Origin: Alphaproteobacteria bacterium
Lineage (GTDB): Bacteria > Pseudomonadota > Alphaproteobacteria > Rickettsiales > SXRF01
Direction: 5' to 3'
Assembly: GCA_025362975.1 (NCBI GenBank)
Contig: JANYES010000024.1
Span: 36,200-100,199, forward strand
DNA: 64,000 bases
Made by a program: the position numbers and the translations under genes. Positions 54,736 to 63,459 of this stretch are shown here, piece by piece; positions within the stretch are counted from its first letter, which is position 1; every line of letters begins with the position of its first letter. The notes under the pieces were generated by a model. The model was not told where the DNA came from, searched no databases, and saw only the letters and a program-made list of their open reading frames with translations.

Positions 54736-55218
54736 ATGAGTAGCATTATGGCACCTCCATTGCCGCTTAGCGTGTCCCGGCCGAAGATTCACCGGCCGCC
54801 GTTCGTCGGTTCGCGCAAATCGCAGAAAAAACCGATGTTGCCCGGCTTCCTTGTGTTCTGGGGCGGGGTTTTGCTGGCGCTGATCGTGTTGTCGCTGTCC
54901 ATTAAGAAAGAACCGGTCATTAAGGAAGCGACGACTCTGCCGCCGGTTGCTGTCGTCTCGAATCGTATCGCTCCCCCTGCGGAACCCGCGCCTGTCCAGT
55001 CTGACAGCCTGATTGCGGGTGCCATCGGCGATGCACAGGCCGCACCCAGCACCGGCAAGCCCGGCACCACGATTATGCTGAAAGATCAATCAGGTGCCAT
55101 CGTGGGCCAAATGGCCCGCATTCCGCTCGAAAATGAGCAGATAACCGAAGTCAAACCAATAAACAATGTTGACAACGGCGGCGGGCGCGAACTACTTTCC
55201 ATCGTCGGTAAATACTAA
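54736..55218 (+). CDS. Single-pass membrane hypothetical protein
   Basis: 160 residues. A polar, Pro-rich N-terminus of about 34 residues with basic Arg/Lys (RPKIHRPPFVGSRKSQKKP) precedes one transmembrane segment (about 35-55, LPGFLVFWGGVLLALIVLSLS). A Pro/Ala/Ser/Thr-rich periplasmic part follows (APPAEPAPVQSD, QAAPSTGKPG, DQSGAIVGQMARIPLENEQITEV). The orientation fits cytoplasm-in, tail-out. The composition resembles TonB- or secretin-adaptor-like linkers, but no family is recognised. No ribosome binding site is obvious before the ATG at 54736; 54748 is an alternative. Confidence 0.55.
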   Translation: MSSIMAPPLPLSVSRPKIHRPPFVGSRKSQKKPMLPGFLVFWGGVLLALIVLSLSIKKEPVIKEATTLPPVAVVSNRIAPPAEPAPVQSDSLIAGAIGDAQAAPSTGKPGTTIMLKDQSGAIVGQMARIPLENEQITEVKPINNVDNGGGRELLSIVGKY

Positions 55219-55312
55219 TTAACGGATAATCAGATTATTAGATGACCGGACCGTCGGGATAGCCCCGTACCGTTTCGTGTTGTCGGATATTCTAAAAATA
55301 TAGGGAGGACGT

Positions 55313-56320
55313 ATGTCCTGCAAATCGCTTCTGGCGATCGCGGCGGCTTTGGTATTGCTGCCAGCCACTTTCATCTGCGCGCAAGCAGATGATAACCTCG
55401 GTATCGTGACGGGCCCGAAGACGGGTACGTATTACGCATTCGGCAAAGACATCGCGCAGGTCGCGGGCAAGGCCGGCATCGACGTGGATGTCAAACAATC
55501 CGAAGGCTCGATCGATAACATCAAACGCATCAACAGTTCGGAAAATGCCGCGCTCGGCATCGTGCAGTCGGACGTGCTGGGATTCCTCAGCCGCTCGAAA
55601 AGCCCTGAGTCGATCCGCATGGCGAGCAATCTGCGCATGATCTTCCCGTTCTACAATGAAGAAGTGCACGTGCTGGCGCGCAAGGACATCAAGACGTTTG
55701 CCGATTTGCAAGGCAAGCGTGTGGCGATTGGCGAAGACGGTTCGGGGAATATGCTCACCGCAATCAACCTCTTTTCGCTGATGAACGTGACGCCGGGCGA
55801 ATCGAAAAAAATCCCGCCGGCGCAGGGCGTCGTGGCGGTACTGAAGGGTGAAGTAGACGCGGCGATTTTCGTGGGCGGTAAACCGGTGCGCCTGTTTAAA
55901 AACCTCGAAGATCTGACGCTGCCGGAAAACCAGAAATACGGCGCGATGCTGGAGCAGGTGCATTTTGTGGCGCTCGATAATCCGAAGATGCTGGAAGAGT
56001 ATAAGCCCGCGCAGATTACCAAGGCGGATTATAATTTCGTGACCGACCCGGTGCCCACCGTGGCGGTGCAGGCGGTGATGGTGAGCTATGATTTCTCGCA
56101 AGGGAACAAGAAGCGCTGCGAAAAGCTCGGCGGTCTCGCCAAGATCATTCGCAAGGAACTGCAGACCTTGCAGGACAAAGGCCATCCGAAATGGAAAGAG
56201 GTTAACCTCGACGCCGATTCAGGTGTCTGGAAAAAAGATACCTGCGCATGGCCGGAAGCGGTGAAGGCCGAAGGCGATAAAAACAGCCTGATGAAGATTG
56301 TCGATAAGGACAAGAAATAA
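55313..56320 (+). CDS. TAXI-family TRAP transporter solute-binding protein
   Basis: 335 residues with a signal peptide (MSCKSLLAIAAALVLLPATFICAQA). Sequence follows the TAXI subfamily: LGIVTGPKTGTYYAFGKDIAQVAGKAGI, VDVKQSEGSIDNIKRINSSE, AALGIVQSDVLGFL, EEVHVLARKDIKTFADLQGKRVAIGEDGSGN, PPAQGVVAVLKGEVDAAIFVGGKPVRLF, and VPTVAVQAVMVSYDF. Such proteins deliver dicarboxylates or other anions to fused TRAP permeases. No permease gene is adjacent, so it is an orphan in this window, perhaps working with a permease elsewhere or as a sensor. The start at 55313 follows GGGAGG. Confidence 0.86.
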   Translation: MSCKSLLAIAAALVLLPATFICAQADDNLGIVTGPKTGTYYAFGKDIAQVAGKAGIDVDVKQSEGSIDNIKRINSSENAALGIVQSDVLGFLSRSKSPESIRMASNLRMIFPFYNEEVHVLARKDIKTFADLQGKRVAIGEDGSGNMLTAINLFSLMNVTPGESKKIPPAQGVVAVLKGEVDAAIFVGGKPVRLFKNLEDLTLPENQKYGAMLEQVHFVALDNPKMLEEYKPAQITKADYNFVTDPVPTVAVQAVMVSYDFSQGNKKRCEKLGGLAKIIRKELQTLQDKGHPKWKEVNLDADSGVWKKDTCAWPEAVKAEGDKNSLMKIVDKDKK

Positions 56321-57043
56321 TCACAGGCCGGGTGTTTGCGACCAGTCGCGCATGGCTTGCCATGCGTCAATGTAGCCTTGGCCGAGCAGCCCTTGCTGGC
56401 GCAGAATGTCGCTGGGCCATTCCAGCGATTTGAGGATTTTGTCTTTATCCTCCCTTATATCCGCAGCATTATTATTCCATTGGTGAAAGCCGCCGCGGGC
56501 GCGCAGTAGCGCTGTGTTCGGTTCGTCGAGCGGGCTGATGTCGCTGGTCAGATGACCTTGAGAGTGGCGTTGCAGATGGGTGTTGAATTCGTGGGCGGTA
56601 ATCAGTCGCGTGGGGTTCAAATGCGGGTCGATGACCATGACGACATCCTCTTCCATAAACGGATTGTAGCATTTGATGGTCACGGCGGTATGGAACGACC
56701 AGTCGACATGCTGCGCGTCGAAATCCTTGCTGTCTTTTTCGCTGAGTTCTTTGCCCGAGAGGAGCGCTTGATGAACTTCGATTTGTTTTTTGAGCCATGC
56801 GGCTTCTTCGTAACGCTTCGGGCCGATGATGCGGTCCGGGCGGGGCACGACGATGCCCTTGAAGGGTTCGGCGACGACGACGATGCGGCCGATATTTTCG
56901 CGCGGGACTTTCAGCTCGTCGAGCATGATGCCGATCATCGCTTCGCGGCGGTCTTCGCAGCGGCCCATCAGGGCGTGCGGCAGGCGGTCGTCGGTGGCGA
57001 GGGATTTGAAAGCGGCGGTGGCGTCTTTAAGGGTGTAAACCAT
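56321..57043 (-). CDS. Candidate protein-glutamine deamidase (protein glutaminase-like)
   Basis: 240 residues from the ATG at 57043, which lies in frame behind an alternative TTG at 57058. No signal peptide. The arrangement of a Cys in HALMGRCEDRREAM (C29), a His in DVVDWSFH-like VDWSFHTAVTI (H118) and an Asp in VVMVIDPHLNP (D139) matches the catalytic Cys-His-Asp order of protein glutaminases and other transglutaminase-fold deamidases, as I recall them. Long helical inserts lie between (LKVPRENIGR, RYEEAAWLKKQIE). These enzymes convert protein Gln to Glu. The call rests on three local motifs and could be another papain-like hydrolase. It converges with the TAXI gene, stop to stop. Confidence 0.45.
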   Translation of the reverse strand: MVYTLKDATAAFKSLATDDRLPHALMGRCEDRREAMIGIMLDELKVPRENIGRIVVVAEPFKGIVVPRPDRIIGPKRYEEAAWLKKQIEVHQALLSGKELSEKDSKDFDAQHVDWSFHTAVTIKCYNPFMEEDVVMVIDPHLNPTRLITAHEFNTHLQRHSQGHLTSDISPLDEPNTALLRARGGFHQWNNNAADIREDKDKILKSLEWPSDILRQQGLLGQGYIDAWQAMRDWSQTPGL

Positions 57044-57070
57044 GCATGATCGTAGCAAACAATCGTTAAA

Positions 57071-58117
57071 CTAGAATAAATGCCCGGCTTTCATGGCTTT
57101 TGCCTCGATATAGGCGTGGTTGTGCGGGTGGGTTTCGCTGATGAGTGGTACGCGTTCGCTGACCGTGGTGCCGGATTTTTCGAGGGCTTCGAGTTTGGAG
57201 GGATTGTTGGTGAGCATGCGGATGGTGCTGACGCCCAGTGCTTTTAACATGGCGCTGGCGATGGCGAAATCGCGTTCATCTTCGTCGAAACCGAGCATGA
57301 GGTTGGCGGTGAAGGTGTCGTGGCCACGTTCTTGCAGCTGGTAGCTGCGCAGCTTGTTGGTGATGCCGATGCCGCGACCTTCCTGATGCAGGTAGATCAG
57401 GATGCCGTTGCCGGCTTTGATGATGGTGTTGAGCGCAAGGCGGAGCTGGTCGCCGCAGTCGCAGCGCAAGGAGCCGAGGATATCGCCGGTGACGCAGGAG
57501 GAGTGGATGCGGGTGAGCGGCGGGGCGTTTGTGATGTCGCCGATGACGAGGGCTAAATGCACGGAGGTGGCGTGCTGCGCGCGGAAGCTGACGAGCCTTG
57601 CGTTTTCGGCGCCTTCGATAGGCAATGAAGCCTGGGCGGTTTTGAGTACGTTGGTGTGCGGGGTTTCAATATAGGCTTTGAGGTCGGCGGCATCGAGGCG
57701 AAGGGCCATGCTGTCGGGGGTGAGCAGCAAAGCGGGCATGAGCGAGGCGTATTTGGCGAGCTTGAGGGCCATTGAATCGATGGGGCTGGCGCTCTGCATC
57801 AGCGCGTTGGCGATGGGGGCTTGCGGGCAGAGGGGGTCGACGATGGCCATGACATCGGCGTAAGTCATGGCGCTGGCGTCGATGCGCACGTCGCGCCCCT
57901 CAAGACCGAGCATTTTGGCGCGGGCGGCGCTGATGAGCAACTGCATATCGGGGGATTTAAGCTGCTGAAATTCCATTTCTCTAAGGAATTCAGCCGGATA
58001 ATTGCTGACGGCTTTGCCGCCGGTTTCGTAAATCACCACGGGGGATTGGCGGCGCAGCTCGTCGATGGCGCGCTCGACATTCATGAAATTTGATATAGTT
58101 GGTTGTTTTTCCTGCAT
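57071..58117 (-). CDS. ribA: GTP cyclohydrolase II with degenerate N-terminal RibB-like domain
   Basis: 348 residues. The C-terminal two thirds is GTP cyclohydrolase II: the zinc site SSCVTGDILGSLRCDCGDQL (Cys-x10-Cys-x-Cys), GILIYLHQEGRGIGITNKLRSYQLQERG and RMLTNNPSKLEALEKSG. This is the first committed step of riboflavin synthesis. The N-terminal 150 residues (VERAIDELRRQSPVVIYETGG onward) align loosely with the start of RibB but lack the acidic DREDEGD site, so DHBP synthase activity is not expected from this protein. A separate ribB would be needed elsewhere. The start at 58117 has GGGA upstream; 58084 is an alternative. Confidence 0.9.
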   Translation of the reverse strand: MQEKQPTISNFMNVERAIDELRRQSPVVIYETGGKAVSNYPAEFLREMEFQQLKSPDMQLLISAARAKMLGLEGRDVRIDASAMTYADVMAIVDPLCPQAPIANALMQSASPIDSMALKLAKYASLMPALLLTPDSMALRLDAADLKAYIETPHTNVLKTAQASLPIEGAENARLVSFRAQHATSVHLALVIGDITNAPPLTRIHSSCVTGDILGSLRCDCGDQLRLALNTIIKAGNGILIYLHQEGRGIGITNKLRSYQLQERGHDTFTANLMLGFDEDERDFAIASAMLKALGVSTIRMLTNNPSKLEALEKSGTTVSERVPLISETHPHNHAYIEAKAMKAGHLF

Positions 58118-58183
58118 TAAATTCCCATAACGCTTGCGAAATTTCCTGATTCATACTACATCTAAGGCCAGAAATGTAGAGAA

Positions 58184-58768
58184 ATGTCGTGTTTTATGTT
58201 GCAAACCGCGCTGCTGATACTGAGCCCGGATAAGGATTTCGCCGAAACGCTGGCGGAACAGGTGCGCGGCGAGCTGAAAATTCCTTGCACGGTAGGTGCT
58301 GGTGAAAGTGAAATTAAACAATATCTTGACGGCGCGCTCGGCGTGGTCGCCACGATGCAGCCGGAAGAATCCTTGCCTTGCCCGTTGATCCTTGTTAAAG
58401 AACGGCCCGTGCGCTTGCGCGATCTGCTGGACGATATCGGCAAATTGCTGCAAAATCATAGCTCCGGTGACATAGTTTTCGGTGAGGGCTATAGCCTGCA
58501 GATTCGCCTGAAACAGGTATCGCTGGGCGATAAAAGCGTGGCACTTACGGATACGGAAGTGAAGCTGCTGCAAAGCCTCATTGAAATGAAGGGGCAGGTG
58601 GCGCACAAGGACCGGCTGCTTAAAAATGTCTGGGGATTTGACGAAGCGCTCGATACGCACACGCTTGAAACCCATATTTACCGCCTGCGCGGCAAGCTGC
58701 GCGAGCTGGACGAAGATAACGAAATGATTGCCGCCACGGAAGGCGGCTATATGCTGAATGCGAAATAG
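58184..58768 (+). CDS. Winged-helix regulator with degenerate receiver domain
   Basis: 194 residues. The N-terminal 100 residues look like a response-regulator receiver fold (LLILSPDKDFAETLAEQV ... LGVVATMQPEESLPCPLILVKERPV), but the phosphoacceptor Asp and the usual Lys are missing, so phosphorylation is unlikely. The C-terminal winged helix (about 105-194) is normal: LTDTEVKLLQSLIEMKGQVAHKDRLLKNVWGFDEALDTHTLETHIYRLRGKL and AATEGGYMLNAK. It is followed after three bases by rlmN, so the two are probably co-transcribed. Its function is not known; it may bind DNA constitutively or through another signal. Confidence 0.72.
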   Translation: MSCFMLQTALLILSPDKDFAETLAEQVRGELKIPCTVGAGESEIKQYLDGALGVVATMQPEESLPCPLILVKERPVRLRDLLDDIGKLLQNHSSGDIVFGEGYSLQIRLKQVSLGDKSVALTDTEVKLLQSLIEMKGQVAHKDRLLKNVWGFDEALDTHTLETHIYRLRGKLRELDEDNEMIAATEGGYMLNAK

Positions 58769-58771
58769 GAC

Positions 58772-59866
<1,095 letters not shown>

Positions 59867-59872
59867 TGCTGT

Positions 59873-59897
59873 CTCAGCCGTCGGAAACCGGGCTGAG
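59873..59897 (+). repeat. Hairpin after rlmN
   Basis: CTCAGCC (59873-59879) and GGCTGAG (59891-59897) are perfect 7-bp inverted arms. There is no following T-run, so termination is uncertain. The remaining bases to 60041 hold no gene. Confidence 0.4.
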
Positions 59898-60041
59898 GAA
59901 GAATTCATCGTCGATCAGTATGCGACGGATGATGAATAAGCATATGTTGAATTACCCCCGCACCGTAACCTTGCCATTTCCCGCTAAACCCGTTACAGAA
60001 GAAAACTCATTACACTTCTAAAACACTAGCACAGGGGCAGC

Positions 60042-61298
60042 ATGCGCAAGATTATCATCGCGGGTATGATTAGTAACGGGCTCGAATGGTACGATTTCGC
60101 GCTCTACGCGTTCACCGCGCTCACTATCAGCAAACAATTCTTCCCGGAGGGCCACGCCGAAGCGCACAGGCTCGCGACGTTCGCTATTTTTGCAGTCGGG
60201 TTCGTTGCCCGTCCGTTCGGCGGGATTTTCTTTGGGGTGCTGGGCGATAAATTTGGCCGGCGCACGGCGCTCGTGCTCTCGATTTTCATGATGGCGATTC
60301 CAACGGGTCTTATCGGCATGTTGCCTAATTATGCGACCATCGGCATAGCAGCACCGCTGCTGCTGGTGCTGATGCGCGTGATGCAGGGCCTGTCGCTGGG
60401 CGGGGCGTTTTCGGGGTCGATGACGTTCCTTGTGGAGCATGCGCCGCAGTCGAAACGAGGAATTGTCGGCAGTGCGTCGGTGGCGAGCCTGGTGATCGGG
60501 TTTTTGCTCGGCTCGGTGATCGCATGGGCGTTTACGACGATACTAAGCCCGGAGAATTATGAAAGCTGGGGTTGGCGCGTACCGTTTCTGATGGGGATTC
60601 CGATTGGATTTGTCGGCCTGTATATCCGCAATCACTGCGAAGAAAGCCCGACTTATGAAGCGGCGAAAAAAGACGGCATCCTGTCGCAGACGCCGGTTAA
60701 GGATGTGTTCAAACATGAGCTGACGCATGTGGCGCAGGCTATTGGCATTTACATCTCGGTGACGATGCCATTTTACCTGCTCTCGGCGTATTTCATTACG
60801 TTTACCATCAACACGCTCGGGCGCACGAAAGAAGAAGCGCTGCTGCTTAACAGCATCAATATGGTGATCCTGCTGATCTTCGCGCCGTTGTCGGCTTGGT
60901 TGTCGGACAAGGTCGGGCGGCGCAAAGTGCTGGGCATTACGGCATGCGCGTTTTTATTCTGCACCTATCCGATTTTTGCGCTGATGCAGGCGCAGGGGCT
61001 GACGTCGATTCTGCTGGCACAGGCGTGGTTTGCGGTGATCGTCGGCTTCTATATCGGGCCGGTTCCGGCGCTGCTGGTGGAAATCTTCCCGACGCGCGTG
61101 CGTTATACCGGCATGTCGCTGTCGTATAACATCTGTGCCACGCTGTTTGGCGGTACGGCGCCGATGGTGTGTGAGTGGCTGATCGGCAAGACGGCGAACA
61201 ATTTCTCCATCGCGTATTACGTGATGAGCTGTGCGGCGATTTCAGTGGTGACGCTGTTTTGCTTCTACAAGGACCGCCACGAGCAGCCGCTCGCTTAG
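60042..61298 (+). CDS. MFS transporter, metabolite:H+ symporter type (ProP-like)
   Basis: 418 residues with twelve predicted membrane segments. The MHS family signature is visible: GLEWYDFALYAFTALTISKQFFP near the N-terminus, RPFGGIFFGVLGDKFGRRTALVLSIF, GLSLGGAFSGSMTFLVEHAP, RVPFLMGIPIGFVGLYIR, YLLSAYFITF, APLSAWLSDKVGRRKVLG and EIFPTRVRYTGMSLSYNI. Relatives carry proline, glycine betaine, citrate or similar solutes with protons. The substrate cannot be told. The start has AGGGG upstream. It overlaps the small membrane protein tail to tail. Confidence 0.9.
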   Translation: MRKIIIAGMISNGLEWYDFALYAFTALTISKQFFPEGHAEAHRLATFAIFAVGFVARPFGGIFFGVLGDKFGRRTALVLSIFMMAIPTGLIGMLPNYATIGIAAPLLLVLMRVMQGLSLGGAFSGSMTFLVEHAPQSKRGIVGSASVASLVIGFLLGSVIAWAFTTILSPENYESWGWRVPFLMGIPIGFVGLYIRNHCEESPTYEAAKKDGILSQTPVKDVFKHELTHVAQAIGIYISVTMPFYLLSAYFITFTINTLGRTKEEALLLNSINMVILLIFAPLSAWLSDKVGRRKVLGITACAFLFCTYPIFALMQAQGLTSILLAQAWFAVIVGFYIGPVPALLVEIFPTRVRYTGMSLSYNICATLFGGTAPMVCEWLIGKTANNFSIAYYVMSCAAISVVTLFCFYKDRHEQPLA

Positions 61299-61612
61299 AG
61301 TAAATAATACGTACTGAGGCCGAGATAGATCGCTTCAAACAGGAGCGCGAAGGTGCGCACAATGTTGCGGTCCTCGCGGCGCTGCGCTTCGAAGATCATG
61401 AAATATTTTATCAGGTGGAAGCCGATGAACACCCAATAGATGTAATTCGAGTCATGCAGGAACGAGCTCGGGCCGATGGCGTGCTGGAGGAGGTAAAACG
61501 GTGAGCCGTAGACCAGCACGTTGTAAAAAATCAGCTGGTTCTGCAGGGCAAAGCCAGCGATAGCGGCGCCCATTTCGAGGGCGGTAAGGATAAACGCAAG
61601 AGCTGAATACAT
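61295..61612 (-). CDS. Small multi-pass membrane protein
   Basis: 105 residues from the ATG at 61612; a longer frame to 61681 would start with a non-hydrophobic extension and is less likely. Four hydrophobic stretches are visible (YSALAFILTALEMGAAIAGFAL, QLIFYNVLVYGSPFYLLQHAIG, YIYWVFIGFHLIKYFMIF, FALLFEAIYLGLSTYYLL). The N-terminal half is well spaced as two helices with a loop QNQLI. No family recognised. It overlaps the MFS stop by four bases and is convergent with it. A possible role in lipid or redox metabolism is not supported by any motif. Confidence 0.55.
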   Translation of the reverse strand: MYSALAFILTALEMGAAIAGFALQNQLIFYNVLVYGSPFYLLQHAIGPSSFLHDSNYIYWVFIGFHLIKYFMIFEAQRREDRNIVRTFALLFEAIYLGLSTYYLL

Positions 61613-61750
61613 ACGGGTTCCACTGGTAAAGGGAGTCTGGTTGTTGCCAGCAAGGCTATCAAGCGGTGGATGGTAAATCAACCCCTATTCCTAAAAACCT
61701 TTAGATAATAGGTGCATAGTGCTTTTGGGCGGGTGGCGTACGCTTGCGCC

Positions 61751-61779
61751 TTGACTTTTTCCCGGCAGTCCTTTACCTC
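61751..61779 (+). promoter_or_regulatory. Promoter of the original tRNA-Tyr locus
   Basis: TTGACT (61751-61756), 17 bases, TACCTC (61774-61779). It lies 26 bases before the truncated tRNA-Tyr copy. The same arrangement occurs before the complete copy at 63164. Confidence 0.5.
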
Positions 61780-61800
61780 AGGTTCCCTGCTGAAGCAGAC

Positions 61801-61843
61801 GCGTGGAGGAGTGGCCGAGTGGTCAATGGCAACAGACTGTAAA
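61801..61843 (+). repeat. Truncated tRNA-Tyr 5' part; left 32-bp repeat of the integrated element
   Basis: 61801-61832 is identical to 63209-63240, and 61805-61843 reads as the 5' half of a tRNA-Tyr through ACTGTAAA of the anticodon loop. After that the sequence departs (GCCAATAAGG), so there is no 3' half, no T-arm and no acceptor 3' strand. Its anticodon stem, ACAGA, does not pair with the TCCAT of the complete copy. It is the left junction of the element. Confidence 0.8.
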
Positions 61844-61969
61844 GCCAATAAGGAACTTTTAGATTAAAAATTTTCATTGTAAAATCAAATAATTACTGAT
61901 AATTTTAGACCATAGATTCCTAACACATAACTAGCACAAAATTCACGCTAGTACTTTAGGGGGGCTTTT

Positions 61970-63130
61970 ATGGAAACGGTACGCCACGCACTAATGGATA
62001 ATGCAGTGCAACTATACATGCGTCCCAATAGTCCCCATTGGCAATGCTCATGCTCGGTTGGTGGCAAGCAACGGCGCACCACCACCAAAGAAGAAAGCCT
62101 TTCGCGTGCCAAGGACATTGCCCGTGACTGGTATCTAGGTTTGATGGGAAAATATCAAGCGGGTGAACTCAAAGCGGGTGTTACCTTCCGCAAGGCATCA
62201 GAAAAGTTTGTATTAGAGTATGAAGTTATCAATCAAGGCGAACGGCATCCTAGATACATCGCAAGTCATAGCGCCCGATTACGTTGCCATCTTCTCCCAT
62301 TCTTTGGGGATAAAATCGTAACGGACATCACACCTGGCCTTGTGCAGGAATATCGCGCCCATCGGATGACATCGAAAAAGCATCCGAAGACTGGCGAACC
62401 TATGCGGCCCGCCAGAACAACGTTGCATCATGAGATCATTACGCTCCGGCATGTGCTTAAAACAGCCAATCGTCACGGGTGGCTGCCTTTTTTCCCTGAC
62501 CTGTCTTCACCATACAAAGCTTCAAACAAAATCAGCCATCGCGCTTGGTTTTCACCGGAAGAGTACAAGCAGTTTTATGAAGCAACTCGTGAACGTGCCA
62601 AGAATCCGAGAAAAGCTTGCTGGCGCATCGCAAGCGAAAATTTTCATGATTATACGCTGTTCATGGTGAATACTGGGTTACGGCCAGACGAGGCCGGTCG
62701 TATTGAATTTCGAGACGTTGCCATCGTTACCGATGAAGCAATGGGCGAACGCATCCTCGAAATCGCTGTGCGCGGCAAGCGCGGTACTGGTTGGTGTAAA
62801 TCCATGCCGGGGGCAGTACTGCCATTTGAGCGCATGGTAAAACGTCACGTTTTTCAGCCTAAAGATATTGTGTTTGGCCTGCCGCAACATGGTATAATGA
62901 ACGCCATTCTTAAGGAACTCGATCTCAAATTCGACCGTGAAGGCAATCGTAGAACGTCTTATAGCTTCCGCCACACCTACATATGCTTACGCCTGATGGA
63001 AGGCGCTGACATCTATCAAGTCGCTAAAAACTGCCGAACCAGCGTTGAAATGATCGAACGGCATTATGCGGCGCATATCAAGGATACTATTGATACAGCA
63101 GCAGTAAATGTACGCAAAAATAGACCTTAG
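61970..63130 (+). CDS. Phage-type tyrosine integrase
   Basis: 386 residues from the ATG at 61970 (AGGGGGGC ribosome binding site). The N-terminal part has an SAM-like DNA-binding domain (about 55-160: EKFVLEYEVINQ, ITPGLVQEYRAHR, TTLHHEIITLRHVLKTANRHG). The catalytic domain has Arg in MVNTGLRPDEAGRIEF, Lys in RGKRGTGWCKSM, SYSFRHTYICLRLMEG (box II with RH but no leading His) and the nucleophile Tyr in SVEMIERHYAAH. The third box has Asn-Cys instead of Gly-His, as in some integrases of this family. It lies between the two tRNA-Tyr copies and is probably the enzyme that inserted the element. Confidence 0.92.
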   Translation: METVRHALMDNAVQLYMRPNSPHWQCSCSVGGKQRRTTTKEESLSRAKDIARDWYLGLMGKYQAGELKAGVTFRKASEKFVLEYEVINQGERHPRYIASHSARLRCHLLPFFGDKIVTDITPGLVQEYRAHRMTSKKHPKTGEPMRPARTTLHHEIITLRHVLKTANRHGWLPFFPDLSSPYKASNKISHRAWFSPEEYKQFYEATRERAKNPRKACWRIASENFHDYTLFMVNTGLRPDEAGRIEFRDVAIVTDEAMGERILEIAVRGKRGTGWCKSMPGAVLPFERMVKRHVFQPKDIVFGLPQHGIMNAILKELDLKFDREGNRRTSYSFRHTYICLRLMEGADIYQVAKNCRTSVEMIERHYAAHIKDTIDTAAVNVRKNRP

Positions 63131-63163
63131 TAAAGTTTTTTCCAAAAAAATAGCCCTAAAACA

Positions 63164-63192
63164 TTGACAGACAGCGCGTATTGCCTTAGCAG
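63164..63192 (+). promoter_or_regulatory. Promoter of the complete tRNA-Tyr, element-borne
   Basis: TTGACA (63164-63169), 17 bases, TAGCAG (63187-63192), 21 bases before the tRNA. Spacing is the same as for the left copy, although the sequence differs. Confidence 0.55.
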
Positions 63193-63212
63193 AAAGGACT
63201 CTTTTATAGCGT

Positions 63213-63298
63213 GGAGGAGTGGCCGAGTGGTCAATGGCAATGGACTGTAAATCCATCCTCGTACGAGTTCGTTGGTTCAAATCCAACCTCCTCCACCA
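63213..63298 (+). tRNA. tRNA-Tyr (GTA), CCA encoded
   Basis: Acceptor stem GGAGGAG / CTCCTCC with discriminator A and encoded CCA. The D-stem is GCC/GGC. The anticodon stem is ATGGA / TCCAT with loop CTGTAAA (anticodon GTA). A long variable arm with stem CTCG/CGAG marks the class II shape of tRNA-Tyr. The T-arm is GTTGG-TTCAAAT-CCAAC. It is intact and should be functional. Confidence 0.95.
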
Positions 63299-63322
63299 AT
63301 ATTATTGTTATATAACAGCATG

Positions 63323-63458
63323 TTATGTGATTTCGACGTGTGCCCCGCACACAGCGGGCCTCGTTGCATATAGGTGAGCGGATAGAACCTTTCCCAAGGC
63401 TTTTCCTGCCTGATTATCGGGAATATCTCTGTTGCCGATTTCGTCGGTCCACTTAGGA
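63323..63458 (-). pseudogene. Short coding remnant of unknown protein
   Basis: Reading the - strand from about 63458, the frame gives LIPKWTDEIGNRDIPDNQA, then GKALGKVLSAHLYATRPAV, then CGAHVEIT and a stop at 63323-63325. The wording looks like the conserved end of an enzyme, but I cannot name it. Upstream the frame is stopped (TAG), so it is only the 3' end of a gene. It lies next to the serine recombinase fragment and may have come in with it. Confidence 0.35.
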
Positions 63459-63459
63459 A

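Larger units (their letters stand above)
61801..63240 (+). mobile_element. Small integrase-bearing element at tRNA-Tyr
   Basis: Bounded by two copies of a 32-bp sequence (61801-61832 and 63209-63240) made of the leading bases and 5' half of tRNA-Tyr. The only gene in between is the tyrosine integrase at 61970. At 1.4 kb it is minimal, so it may be a remnant of a larger island or phage. The layout implies recombination within the 5' part of the tRNA gene, with the element supplying a new 5' half and promoter (63164-63192) to the host 3' part. The true right end could also lie beyond the window. Confidence 0.65.
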
